Origin: Candidatus Saccharimonadota bacterium
GTDB taxonomy: Bacteria; Patescibacteriota; Saccharimonadia; Saccharimonadales; Saccharimonadaceae
Assembly (NCBI GenBank): GCA_017515205.1
Contig: JAFWHN010000001.1
Coordinates: 186,001-250,000 of the forward strand
Direction: 5' to 3'
Length of the DNA: 64,000 nt
The translations under genes were made by a program, and so were the position numbers. Shown here piece after piece: positions 1 to 8,164 of this stretch. The notes beneath the pieces are model-generated. The model had not been told where the DNA came from. It did no database searches and worked only from the letters and a program-made list of their open reading frames with translations. Position 1 is the stretch's first letter. Each line of letters begins with the position of its first letter.

Positions 1-2707
1 AAATACCATCTATCATATTTGTATTGGCGAAGTTAGATTTCTCCATCAGATAATCACATTGCTTAGTCTTTAAGCCATTCGCACTTCCGCCACACGCAGT
101 TTTTACTTCCGATTCCTTCATGTACCTAGTTACCTTATCATTAGCTTGTGCTATTAAGTTAGTATTCCGCCAGGTGTTAGAGTCTGGAAGCAAAGCGTAA
201 GCCGCATCGTAGTTTATACTGACATCAGATATATTCTTATACCAAACTAACACAGCATTGCCACTATTCGTACCTAGATAGTAGAATCTTTCTGACTGTT
301 CGTCGTATTCATTATTTGCATTAATATCGCAAGTATATGCAATACCAGGGACAAGCGTAGAATCTTGTGGAACTTTGCCATAAGTAATTGTTGCACCATT
401 TGCATAATTATTACTAGTTCGACACCCTGAACTAGTTCTGGCACAAGTTTCTGTGTGGAGTGCCGTAGGATCAGCAAGCCTACAAACATTTGTCGTTACT
501 ATCCAATTTGCAATAAATTCCATATTATCATCAATCGTGAGTGAAGTAGTGAGTTTAGTCCCAGTTCCATTTGCTCCAGTATACCAACCTTCCAAAGTAT
601 AACCACTTCTGATTGAAATAGGCAGTTCACTAATAGTTTCTCCAATCTCCACGTCTATCGGATCTACGCTCGAACCCTGCCCAGCATCAAATGTAACTCT
701 AGCCATGCTGTCACTTACAGTTACACTAATAGTTTTGGTAGTATGAGACTTCGTGCCCGTCATTGTAATCGTCGTCGTCCCCACGTCAACAGCAGTTACT
801 AGACCAGTAGTAGAATTAACCGTAGCTACTGAATCATCGCTCGAAGAAAATGTATATTCCTCAAGTTCAGCCGAATTCGTCACATTAATTGTCTCAGTTC
901 CATCCACTGGAAGAGTAATAGAAGAATTGCTAATCTGTGCTTGAGATACTTCTTTTAACCAAAAGGCATAGTAAGTTGCATCACCATGTGGTTGTGTCTC
1001 AGGAGTAGCAATACTACTACCACCTGATGTCGTGTACCAGTACATTAAGACATAATTAGTTCGCGTCGCAGTTGGTAATGTCCCCAAAGTGTCTCCATCA
1101 ATAACCGCATAGGTGGTTGTTGTAGGAGTACCGCCATTGCCATTAAATGTAACATGATGTATAGTTTCGCCAAAATCACCCAGCCTAATATACATATTAC
1201 TAAGTGTGGCTTCGATATATCTAATTGCATTCGTACAGACGCCATCTGTAGTGTTGCCAGTACAATCATCACCCGGGTAGGCCCCAAACCAAGTATTTAA
1301 ACCAAATTGTTGATCAAAACTAGAGATGTCTTGAATCTGTTGTAGCGAACCGTGGTTAATACTAGCATAAATTACACCATCAAGTCGATAAATGCTAATA
1401 TCAGCAGTATTTGATGGCACAATTATTTCAGAGCCACTGCTACCAGAATGGCCAGAAGTACTTCTAATTTGAATATCATTTCCGCTTCGTCTGACAATCA
1501 TACCTGGAGCTTTCCCATCATAAGGTGAGGCTGAAACACTAGACGACAATTTATCGCTCACAAAAGTCTGTTGCTGATCAGCTAAACCATCATTCTCACT
1601 CGGAACGTAATGATCGATTGTAAAATGAACCTCATAATCTTTTTGATAGTTTGCGGTACTATATAATGCAATTTCAGTATCAATAAATTTGTCATTAGCA
1701 TATTGCTGACATTCTGTACCGGTAATGTTACCATTGGTTGCAGCATGGAACTCACATGCACCCATTTGTGACCAAACCATCGGGAAAGAATCATTTAACC
1801 AAATTGCATATAAAGTAATATTCGTCGCACTTGATGTCTGATCAATCGGATAATCGCCTCCAGCATCATAAGTATTACCAGAGCATAAATAATCACCCGT
1901 CGAAGAATCAACCGTTGTAGCAACGTCACACCACCCACCAAAAGACATATCAGCACTAGTTATAGTTGGAATCGCACTACTAAGTTTGGCGTAACTCTGA
2001 GCTGTAGGCGTTCCACCATCAATCGTTAACGCTTGAGGATTAGGCAAAGGCATATTAGTCACTGTCTCAGAAGTATTATTGTTGTAGGTCACATTATAAG
2101 TAATTGCATTGGGGACGATGCGAAAAACCAAAGAATAAGTATAAGTACCATTAGGCATATCTTGGTTAACTCTCGCGCCAAATGAAAAATCATAAGTGTT
2201 ATCAGTAGCATTAGCTGCGCTAGTGACATCAAGAACCAAGCCAGAAGTAGTAGGAGCAGGCAAATAATCCGAGTTCTGAACTACAGTATTTACATTATTG
2301 TTAGTAGTAATATATTGGCTAGGCTTAAAGCCCCATTTATTATTATATGTACTACTATTAGTGAAATCAGTCTCAGAAACCGAAGAGCTAATTGAAGTAA
2401 TCTCATGATTCTCATTATCGACTAGACTCGTCGAATTGGTCGCAGCTTCTACAGACAAAGTATAACCCGTAAAATTATCAGTAGAAATTCCCAACGTCGA
2501 ATCGACCGACTTAGCAAATTGGCCTTCGGCAGTTGGCAACATTGAAATAGAAAGTAAGCCCGTATCATAATCCACACTAAGAGTACTCTGTCTAGCAATG
2601 CCAGAAACAGAGCCAGAAAGCGCAAACGATGCCAAAAAAATGGCAAAAACACTTACCAAAAACAGTCTAGGCCTGCATTTCACACAGATAAACTGGTATA
2701 AAATCAC
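1..2707 (-). CDS. large secreted adhesin-like protein, InlB-type repeats (C-terminus beyond left edge)
   Basis: The frame is open from a GTG at 2707 to base 1 without a stop, giving about 902 residues with the C-terminus outside the window. GTG 2707 is preceded by AGGAG; a second in-frame GTG at 2710 is possible. A signal peptide is seen at about residues 10-38 (hydrophobic LFLVSVFAIFLASFAL, then SGIA). Residues 40-195 are a beta-rich module like the whole secreted protein at 58481-59137. Three Listeria-Bacteroides (InlB B) type repeats follow at about 196-303, 513-580 and 668-730 (the last reads RVTFDAGQGS ... GYTLEGWYTG ... FIANW). Between them lie a laminin-G-like stretch (about 306-510) and a Big_2-like Ig domain (about 586-670). 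Such repeats occur in surface adhesins; binding to a host cell is inference. A sorting signal or anchor, if present, is off the edge. Confidence 0.85.
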   Translation of the reverse strand, partial: MILYQFICVKCRPRLFLVSVFAIFLASFALSGSVSGIARQSTLSVDYDTGLLSISMLPTAEGQFAKSVDSTLGISTDNFTGYTLSVEAATNSTSLVDNENHEITSISSSVSETDFTNSSTYNNKWGFKPSQYITTNNNVNTVVQNSDYLPAPTTSGLVLDVTSAANATDNTYDFSFGARVNQDMPNGTYTYSLVFRIVPNAITYNVTYNNNTSETVTNMPLPNPQALTIDGGTPTAQSYAKLSSAIPTITSADMSFGGWCDVATTVDSSTGDYLCSGNTYDAGGDYPIDQTSSATNITLYAIWLNDSFPMVWSQMGACEFHAATNGNITGTECQQYANDKFIDTEIALYSTANYQKDYEVHFTIDHYVPSENDGLADQQQTFVSDKLSSSVSASPYDGKAPGMIVRRSGNDIQIRSTSGHSGSSGSEIIVPSNTADISIYRLDGVIYASINHGSLQQIQDISSFDQQFGLNTWFGAYPGDDCTGNTTDGVCTNAIRYIEATLSNMYIRLGDFGETIHHVTFNGNGGTPTTTTYAVIDGDTLGTLPTATRTNYVLMYWYTTSGGSSIATPETQPHGDATYYAFWLKEVSQAQISNSSITLPVDGTETINVTNSAELEEYTFSSSDDSVATVNSTTGLVTAVDVGTTTITMTGTKSHTTKTISVTVSDSMARVTFDAGQGSSVDPIDVEIGETISELPISIRSGYTLEGWYTGANGTGTKLTTSLTIDDNMEFIANWIVTTNVCRLADPTALHTETCARTSSGCRTSNNYANGATITYGKVPQDSTLVPGIAYTCDINANNEYDEQSERFYYLGTNSGNAVLVWYKNISDVSINYDAAYALLPDSNTWRNTNLIAQANDKVTRYMKESEVKTACGGSANGLKTKQCDYLMEKSNFANTNMIDGI

Positions 2708-2745
2708 CACACTCTCCTGTTTCCTCGCTTTATTTATATATAACC

Positions 2746-2751
2746 ATTATA
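2746..2751 (-). promoter_or_regulatory. -10 box of the adhesin gene
   Basis: TATAAT on the minus strand about 39 bases upstream of the GTG start, so this gene has a normal leader with a ribosome binding site. It is divergent from the tRNA-Thr promoter (TGATATAAT on the plus strand near 2809-2817). Confidence 0.5.
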
Positions 2752-2825
2752 GGACAAGAATTTTTAATGCGCAAGTGCTTTTAAAACATTTTTCCACAAC
2801 AAAAAGTATGATATAATTAAAAAGC

Positions 2826-2901
<76 letters not shown>

Positions 2902-2902
2902 T

Positions 2903-2932
2903 AAAAAAACTCCCTCGAAAGGGAGATTTTTT
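2903..2932. terminator. bidirectional intrinsic terminator
   Basis: Stem CTCCC/GGGAG around TCGAAA (2910-2925), with an A-run before and a T-run after. It can end tRNA-Thr on the plus strand and the DUF5684 gene on the minus strand. Confidence 0.8.
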
Positions 2933-2945
2933 ATGAAAAATGTAT

Positions 2946-3485
2946 TTACTTATTCCAAGATTTTACAAGTTTTGCATTGTATTTCGACTTGTCGAAACCA
3001 AGAATCATTAGAAAAATGCCTTGAAGTAAAATCAAACCAACCGCAAAGCCAGTTCCATGTCCAAACGCTTTAGCAGTACGAATCGAATAAAACACGCTTA
3101 CGACAATTGCGAAGATCGACATGCAAAAAGTCAAAAAAGCCGCGAAAACACCAGTACCCGTTGAAACGTTAATTGTATCGACAGTCGTACCTTGGCCCAT
3201 CAAAGATGTGATAAGACTAATAACAAAAGACACAATCAAAAGAATCCAAAACCATTTTTCCATCGCCACAATCTTATAAAAAATATAAGTATTATAAATC
3301 GGAATCAAACTCTTCCACCCTTTTTCGCCGGCTTTTTCAAAAACCTTCCAACCAGCAATTACTAATAATATGTAATAAAACAAAGCAAAAATTGAAATGG
3401 TTACTAGCATGCCACCGAGCAAACCTCCCAAGAAAGAAGAACCATCCCCTCCAATTCTTATAGTTGTTTCACCAAATAGATTCAT
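2946..3485 (-). CDS. DUF5684-like membrane protein
   Basis: 179 residues. A short N-terminal Gly-rich segment is followed by a membrane span (about 25-45) and the characteristic motif W-x-V-F-E-K-A-G-x-x-G-W with IPIYNTY at about 47-68. Three further hydrophobic segments lie at about 77-95, 112-130 and 148-163, with a basic C-terminus. The motif resembles DUF5684 and other small proteins seen near secreted or signal-peptidase proteins; no function is established. It has its own TGTTATAAT box overlapping the end of the rubrerythrin gene and an AAGGAG ribosome binding site 7 bases before the ATG. Confidence 0.7.
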   Translation of the reverse strand: MNLFGETTIRIGGDGSSFLGGLLGGMLVTISIFALFYYILLVIAGWKVFEKAGEKGWKSLIPIYNTYIFYKIVAMEKWFWILLIVSFVISLITSLMGQGTTVDTINVSTGTGVFAAFLTFCMSIFAIVVSVFYSIRTAKAFGHGTGFAVGLILLQGIFLMILGFDKSKYNAKLVKSWNK

Positions 3486-3525
3486 TTATTAACTCCTTAT
3501 GTTAATTATGCTTATTATAACACAT

Positions 3526-4071
3526 TTAATAGTTTTCAGCTTTTATTTCAAAATAGCTTTGTGGATGATTACAAATCGGACAAACTTCCGGTGCATATTT
3601 ACCGATTACAATATGACCACAATTACGACAAACCCAAATCGTATCACCATCACGAGAAAAGACTTTTTTATCCTTTACATTTTTTAGAAGCTTGCGATAT
3701 CTTTCTTCATGATGTTTTTCAATTTCAGCTACACCCTCAAACTTTTTAGCTAATTCTTCAAAACCTTCTTCACGTGCAGTCTTAGCAAAGTCAGCATACA
3801 TGTCTGTCCACTCGTAGTTTTCGCCATCTGCTGCCGCTTCAAGGTTAGTTTCCGTATCTTCAACTGCACCGCCATGCAATTCTTTGTACCACATTTTAGC
3901 ATGTTCTTTTTCATTATCCGCAGTTTCCAAAAAAATAGCAGCAATCTGTTCATAACCATCTTTTTTTGCCTTGGAAGCAAAAAAAGTATATTTATTACGC
4001 GCCTGCGATTCACCCGCAAAAGCCGTTTTTAAGTTTTCTTCAGTTTTAGTCCCCTCATACTGAGTTTTCAT
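3526..4071 (-). CDS. rbr: rubrerythrin
   Basis: 181 residues. A ferritin-like di-iron domain (about 1-135) shows the E-x-x-x-x-R/N-K-Y start ([13 protein letters not shown]) and E-x-x-H pairs ([22 protein letters not shown]). A C-terminal rubredoxin-like domain carries CRNCG and CPICNHP, four iron-ligand cysteines. The family reduces hydrogen peroxide using electrons from rubredoxin-type partners, a cytosolic peroxide defence. The ATG at 4071 is chosen over one at 4086 because GAGGAGA lies just upstream of it. The gene lies 25 bases after the SDR gene and is probably co-transcribed. A peroxidase fits a fermentative organism exposed to oxygen. Confidence 0.93.
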   Translation of the reverse strand: MKTQYEGTKTEENLKTAFAGESQARNKYTFFASKAKKDGYEQIAAIFLETADNEKEHAKMWYKELHGGAVEDTETNLEAAADGENYEWTDMYADFAKTAREEGFEELAKKFEGVAEIEKHHEERYRKLLKNVKDKKVFSRDGDTIWVCRNCGHIVIGKYAPEVCPICNHPQSYFEIKAENY

Positions 4072-4096
4072 TTTAATTCTCCTCATTTATTAATAA

Positions 4097-4858
4097 TTAA
4101 ATACAAGTATAACCACCATCAACTGGCATAATAAGGCCAGTAACATATGACGCTTCATCTGAAGCTAAAAATACTGCCGCAGCATCTAATTCACCAGGCT
4201 TTCCATATCGTTCCATTGGTACATGAGTCTTGGCAAATTCTTGAAATCTCGGCGTATCCAAAACCTGCTTGGTTAGTTCAGTCTCAAAATAACCAGGACA
4301 AATTGCATTGCAAGTAATGCCCTCCGTAGCAAGCTCGGCCGCCACTGCACGCGTAAAATTAACAACCGCGCCTTTAGAAGCATGGTAAGCCACTGTGTGA
4401 ATTTCAGTATTTCCTACTAAACCATACATTGAAGCAATGTTGATAATTCTACCATATTTATTTTTCTTCATAATACTCGCAAACGCACGCGTCATTTTGA
4501 AAACGCTTGTTTCATCTGTAGCAATCGTAAAATCCCACTCCTCATCTGACATCTCTAACACACCCTTATCTTTCGAAGAACCCGCACAATTCAAAAGTAT
4601 ATCAACTCTGCCAAATTCTTGCTCAGTTTTTATGGCAGCCGCATTGATATCTTCCGAAGAAGTTACATCGCACTTAATTGCGAGAACTTTTTCGGCTCCA
4701 GCTTCTTCTAGCTTTGGCTTAAATTCTTCCAGCCTCTCCATCCGCCTAGCCAATATGACCAGCTTTGCACCTTGTCTCGCAAATGCCAAAGCCATCTGTT
4801 GGCCAAGCCCAGAAGAAGCTCCCGAAACAACGGCTACTTTACCCTTTAAATTAAACAT
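4097..4858 (-). CDS. short-chain dehydrogenase/reductase (SDR)
   Basis: 253 residues, the usual length of a classical SDR. The N-terminal NAD(P) motif is SGASSGLGQQ (residues 12-21), followed by the NAG-like CAGSS, catalytic Ser-Tyr-Lys in NIASM ... YHASK (about 158-162), and the C-terminal PVDGG. It resembles 3-oxoacyl reductase and gluconate 5-dehydrogenase type enzymes, but the substrate cannot be told from sequence. There is an AAAGGAG site before the ATG and a TGCTATAAT box at about 4879-4887, divergent from the cation transporter promoter. Rubrerythrin follows in the same direction. Confidence 0.88.
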   Translation of the reverse strand: MFNLKGKVAVVSGASSGLGQQMALAFARQGAKLVILARRMERLEEFKPKLEEAGAEKVLAIKCDVTSSEDINAAAIKTEQEFGRVDILLNCAGSSKDKGVLEMSDEEWDFTIATDETSVFKMTRAFASIMKKNKYGRIINIASMYGLVGNTEIHTVAYHASKGAVVNFTRAVAAELATEGITCNAICPGYFETELTKQVLDTPRFQEFAKTHVPMERYGKPGELDAAAVFLASDEASYVTGLIMPVDGGYTCI

Positions 4859-4878
4859 TCTATCTCCTTTCTTGCTCT

Positions 4879-4910
4879 CATTATAGCAAATTTATGCTAA
4901 AATGGTAGGC
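4879..4910. promoter_or_regulatory. divergent promoters for the SDR gene and the CDF transporter
   Basis: Minus strand: TGC TATAAT followed by a leader with AAAGGAG for the SDR gene. Plus strand: TGC TAAAAT (box 4898-4903), then only 7 bases to the transporter ATG at 4911. The second spacing leaves no room for a ribosome binding site and predicts a leaderless mRNA. Confidence 0.65.
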
Positions 4911-5570
4911 ATGGAAAAAACCCGCAGCCAAACCATAGTCAAATCAGGGTGTCTCTTTATTATAACTAATTTTTTATTAGCTATTTTCAATATTTTAGTT
5001 GGTCTATTATCGAATTCATTAGCAATTATTTCCGATGCATTGCACAGTTTAATCGACGGTATTGCTGGGCTTCTAGTCATCATTAGCGAAAAACTAGCCA
5101 ATCATAAAAAATTGAACGCAAAACGCGAAGCAATCGAACGAACCACCACAATACTTATTGCACTCATCATCATCGCAACCGGAATTCATATAATCGTCGA
5201 ATCCATTGAAAGTCTTTCCGAAACCGAAGCACCAGATTATTCTGTAGCAACTATTATAGTATTGATTGCTAGCATCTTAGCCAAATACACCCTTGCTTTC
5301 TATCTGAAAAAAACTGGCCAAAGAATTAAATCTAAAGTCGTAGAAGCCTCTGGTGCTGAAACATTAAATGACGCCTGGATTTCAATAGTAGTACTAGCTT
5401 CAGCAATTATCTATTTAATTTGGCAAATTGACGTCGAGGCCTACGTTAGTATTTTAATTGCTATCGTAATCATTATTGTCGGCCTTGAATTCATCTTCCC
5501 TCACATCTCGCACCATCATCACCATCATTTGGAATCAGATCCAGACCACGATCATTGCGGGAAATTCTAA
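4911..5570 (+). CDS. cation diffusion facilitator (CDF) family transporter, short form
   Basis: 219 residues from ATG 4911; an upstream ATG at 4902 lies inside the -10 box and is unlikely. Six hydrophobic segments are visible. Helix 2 carries SDALHSLID, the HxxxD metal pair of CDF efflux proteins. The helix 5 site reads ETLND, that is ExxxD where HxxxD or DxxxD is usual. The usual cytosolic C-terminal domain is missing: after helix 6 the protein ends in a His/Asp-rich tail (HISHHHHHH ... DPDHDHCGKF), probably metal-binding. The family exports divalent metals such as Zn, Fe or Mn; the metal here is unknown. Confidence 0.85.
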   Translation: MEKTRSQTIVKSGCLFIITNFLLAIFNILVGLLSNSLAIISDALHSLIDGIAGLLVIISEKLANHKKLNAKREAIERTTTILIALIIIATGIHIIVESIESLSETEAPDYSVATIIVLIASILAKYTLAFYLKKTGQRIKSKVVEASGAETLNDAWISIVVLASAIIYLIWQIDVEAYVSILIAIVIIIVGLEFIFPHISHHHHHHLESDPDHDHCGKF

Positions 5571-5575
5571 AAAAA

Positions 5576-5651
5576 TGGAGCCTTCTACCAGGTTTGAACT
5601 GGTGACCTCATCCTTACCATGAATGCGCTCTACCAACTGAGCTAAGAAGGC
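5576..5651 (-). tRNA. tRNA-Thr (anticodon GGT)
   Basis: On the minus strand the acceptor stem is GCCTTCT/AGAAGGC, the D arm TTAGCTCAGTTGGTAGAGC, the anticodon stem CATTC/GGATG around loop ATGGTAA (anticodon GGT, reads ACC), and the T arm contains GTTCAAACC. CCA is encoded (5576-5578). Its 5' end directly abuts a partial copy of the tRNA-Tyr 3' end. Confidence 0.95.
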
Positions 5652-5726
5652 TGGTGCTGGAAGTAGGACTCGCTTCGAGCGAAGCGAGAACCGATGTCCT
5701 GCTTTTTAACGCGCGTCTGAAAGACG
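5652..5726 (-). repeat. duplicated tRNA-Tyr 3' end and hairpin spacer between two tRNAs
   Basis: Bases 5652-5672 match 5727-5747 (the CCA end, acceptor strand and T arm of tRNA-Tyr) at 20 of 21 positions. The rest holds a perfect 9-bp palindrome arm pair CTCGCTTCG/CGAAGCGAG, an outer stem AAGTAGGAC/GTCCTGCTT, and a small CGTCT/AGACG hairpin. It looks like the remnant of a tRNA duplication within the tRNA-Tyr/tRNA-Thr transcript. Confidence 0.7.
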
Positions 5727-5811
5727 TGGTGCTGGAGGTAGGACTCGAACCTACGAAGCCCGAAGGCGAGAGATTTACAGTCTCTTGTCATTGCCACTAG
5801 ACGACTCCAGC
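5727..5811 (-). tRNA. tRNA-Tyr (anticodon GTA)
   Basis: Acceptor stem GCTGGAG/CTCCAGC, anticodon loop CTGTAAA (GTA), a long class II variable arm (TCTCGCCTTCGGGCTTC), T arm GGTTCGAGTCC, discriminator A and encoded CCA (5727-5729). It lies upstream of tRNA-Thr(GGT) on the same strand, probably in one transcript. Confidence 0.96.
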
Positions 5812-5851
5812 TTACAGACTATTATATCAAAGCACAGTCAAAAATCAACTG

Positions 5852-6631
5852 CTAAATCCGCTTCCTCCCTACATGCGGTTTAATAATACCAGGTTTACCA
5901 TTAGCCACTTTCTTCGATTTCGCAGGCTTTTTACTAGGCACTAAACGACGTCTCACAACACGTTCCCTCCCCATCTTCGCATTAGTCTTCATAGAGCGTT
6001 TCTTCGCGGCTTCATTATCTTTAATAATTTGTTCCTCGATACGAGCAGTCGTAGCAGTTGCCGCTTCAGTATCACCCGTATTTTCATAAATTGCTAAAAT
6101 TTGACGTAAAGTGGTTACCTTTGGATCTAGTTCAAATGCATTCTCTAATGCCTCAATCGCTTTTTTCGTATTGCCCATCTTCTCCTCAGCCTTTGCAAGC
6201 GCAATATAGCGCGCCGGGACATCACCCTCCAAGCTAATCGCCTGTCTAAACGCCATTGCCGCCTTTTCGTAAGCACCAGTCTCTAAATAGATTAGGCCAG
6301 CATTATGAATCGAAGCCGGATTATTATCAAGCGACTGAGCAATTTCGAAGCATTCTACCGCTTGATCATATCTCTGGCTCTTCGCATACAAAATCCCCAA
6401 ACGGTTATAAGCCGCTGCATTTTTCTCATCAAACTTCAAAATCGTAAGGAGCGCTTTTTCCGCACGAAAAGGTTTTCGCTCACGCATGGAAGTCTGCGCA
6501 ATTTGCCACAATTTCTTCATCTGAGCCTTATATTTAGGTGATTTATCTTCGACAGGCTTGGTTTTTGGCTCCATAGGAAAGAAAAAACACAGAAAAATTA
6601 CAAAAAGAAGTATAGCAAAAATTGCAATCAT
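5852..6631 (-). CDS. membrane-anchored TPR protein with basic tail
   Basis: 259 residues. A single N-terminal hydrophobic segment (about 1-20) is followed by about four tetratricopeptide repeats (about 38-185; for example AYNRLGILYAKSQRYDQAVE) and a strongly basic Lys/Arg-rich tail (about 205-259). TPR arrays mediate protein-protein contacts; the partner is unknown. The tail could bind nucleic acid or anionic lipid (inference). The ATG at 6631 lies 6 bases after TGTTAAAAT, whose bases overlap the stop codon of the upstream holB-like gene, so it probably has its own leaderless promoter. Confidence 0.8.
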   Translation of the reverse strand: MIAIFAILLFVIFLCFFFPMEPKTKPVEDKSPKYKAQMKKLWQIAQTSMRERKPFRAEKALLTILKFDEKNAAAYNRLGILYAKSQRYDQAVECFEIAQSLDNNPASIHNAGLIYLETGAYEKAAMAFRQAISLEGDVPARYIALAKAEEKMGNTKKAIEALENAFELDPKVTTLRQILAIYENTGDTEAATATTARIEEQIIKDNEAAKKRSMKTNAKMGRERVVRRRLVPSKKPAKSKKVANGKPGIIKPHVGRKRI

Positions 6632-6640
6632 AAGATCATT

Positions 6641-7294
6641 TTAACATAAGTTCGCTATAATTTGAAGCTTCAAATGACCATTTTTTTGCAAATTTTCATA
6701 TATTCTGATAAATTTTAATAATCTTTCTAAAAAAATCGGCTTTTTTGTCAAAAAATAAGACTTATAAAGCAATTGAATAGAAGTGCTAATTATATCTAAA
6801 ACATATTTTCGATCCTTTCTAGCTGCAATTTCGTCTGTAATTTCTACCAAATCACTCTTTTTTGCCACCAAAAGTCGTTTCGCTATCTGTTTTATCTTTT
6901 CATCTGCAACCACAGAATCAAAATCATTGGCATCCCTATAATAATATAGCGCCGAACGACTTAAAATAGTCGGCATCACCGCAGAAATCTCATTAGTAAG
7001 TAAAGCAAAATGAACCTTATCCTGAGGTTCTTCCAAATTCTTCAAAAAGGCATTCGCCGCCTCTTCGTTCAAAAGTTCCACAGTGTTAATAATTATTAAT
7101 CGGTCAGAAAGTTGTTTTTTGCCAAGTTTTGCAATCAAATTCCGCACCTGTTCGATAGTAATAGTCTTCTTTTCTTCTGGCTGTAAAACAAATGCCCTCT
7201 TAAAATCAGGTATAAAATCGGCTGGCACCACAAAAATCGCCGTCCCATTCTTCTTCGCAATCTCTGGAATATCAGATAATTTATCGAAAAACAT
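6641..7294 (-). CDS. holB: DNA polymerase III delta-prime-like clamp loader subunit
   Basis: 217 residues from ATG 7294, which overlaps the end of rluD by 14 bases; a start further upstream inside rluD is less likely. The recognisable part is the AAA+ delta-prime segment: IEQVRNLIAKL, LIIINTVELLNEEAANAFLKNLEEP, then ALLTNEISAVMPTILSRS, the sensor-1 and Arg-finger (SRS) region. The N-terminal P-loop and zinc ribbon of a full delta-prime or gamma/tau subunit are missing, so it is shorter than the family norm (about 300). The likely role is structural in the sliding-clamp loader. The C-terminal domain is weakly conserved. Confidence 0.75.
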   Translation of the reverse strand: MFFDKLSDIPEIAKKNGTAIFVVPADFIPDFKRAFVLQPEEKKTITIEQVRNLIAKLGKKQLSDRLIIINTVELLNEEAANAFLKNLEEPQDKVHFALLTNEISAVMPTILSRSALYYYRDANDFDSVVADEKIKQIAKRLLVAKKSDLVEITDEIAARKDRKYVLDIISTSIQLLYKSYFLTKKPIFLERLLKFIRIYENLQKNGHLKLQIIANLC

Positions 7295-8162
7295 CTTCAA
7301 ATTCCTTTGGTAAAGGCGCTTCAAATGTCGTACGTCTCCCGCCAGGTAAAGTTATCTCTAACTTTTTCGCATGCAAAAATAATCTCTCAGCCTTTTCCCC
7401 ACCGTAGACTGTATCGCCCACAATCGGATGTCCCAAATATTTTAAATGCACCCGCAGTTGATGGGTTCGACCTGTCGTAGGGCTAAGCTCCAGCAACGAA
7501 TGTTCATTATCCTCCTTCATCACTTTATAGAAAGTCTCAGCTGGCTTACCATTTGGGTCAATTTTAAAAGTAGTCGGGCGTTTCAAATCACGCGCCATCG
7601 GCAAATCAATCCGCGCTTCATCTAACTTCATCTTGCCAGATATAATCGCATAATACACCTTATGTGCCTTCCGATCTTGGAATTGCTTCTTTAGAAAAAC
7701 TTGAGTTTTCTCGTCCTTAGCTAAAATCACTACCCCAGAAGTATCCCGATCTAACCGGTGCACTAAAAGACCATAATGTTCCAAAGTATTCTCTGGGCAA
7801 TATTCACCCTTCGCCATCGACAAAAGCCCAGCTGGCTTATTTAAAACCAAAACCTGCTCGTCCTCATAAATTACCTCTGGCACTAAATCAGCGTTTTTCA
7901 TAATCTGAGGTATTTTCAAGTCAATCTTGACGCCTGGCTCAAACTTAGAGTTAGCCTTTTTTACCATTTGACCATCCACCGTCACAAACCCATATTCAAT
8001 AAACTTCTGCAAAGTCGATCGATTATAGCTCTTGAATATCCCGCTCATTAAAACGTCTAGGCGTACTTTCTCAACCGAAGCCTCATCTTCCGGCAATTCT
8101 TTATCGCCATTAATCACCCGAGACATTTCTGGTTTACTAAATTTTTTCCCAGTTCTAATCAT
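7281..8162 (-). CDS. RluA/RluD-family RNA pseudouridine synthase
   Basis: 293 residues. An S4-like RNA-binding domain (about 35-85: RLDVLMSGI ... RSTLQKFIEYGFVTVDG) precedes the catalytic domain, which has the motif HRLDRDTSG with the catalytic Asp (about 135), then the conserved GRTHQLRVHL and GHPIVGDTVYG. The family isomerises uridines in 23S rRNA; the target site is uncertain. It starts 2 bases after the trpS stop and overlaps holB, so trpS-rluD-holB form one transcription unit. Confidence 0.92.
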   Translation of the reverse strand: MIRTGKKFSKPEMSRVINGDKELPEDEASVEKVRLDVLMSGIFKSYNRSTLQKFIEYGFVTVDGQMVKKANSKFEPGVKIDLKIPQIMKNADLVPEVIYEDEQVLVLNKPAGLLSMAKGEYCPENTLEHYGLLVHRLDRDTSGVVILAKDEKTQVFLKKQFQDRKAHKVYYAIISGKMKLDEARIDLPMARDLKRPTTFKIDPNGKPAETFYKVMKEDNEHSLLELSPTTGRTHQLRVHLKYLGHPIVGDTVYGGEKAERLFLHAKKLEITLPGGRRTTFEAPLPKEFEDVFR

Positions 8163-8164
8163 TT

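Noticed and set aside
1582-1794. Separate short genes inside 1-2707 on the minus strand
   Set aside because: They are out-of-phase fragments; one continuous frame from 2707 to 1 explains the region.
5505-5570. His6-like run at the end of the cation transporter read as an engineered tag
   Set aside because: It continues into a natural His/Asp-rich tail (DPDHDH) typical of metal transporters, and no vector sequence is present.
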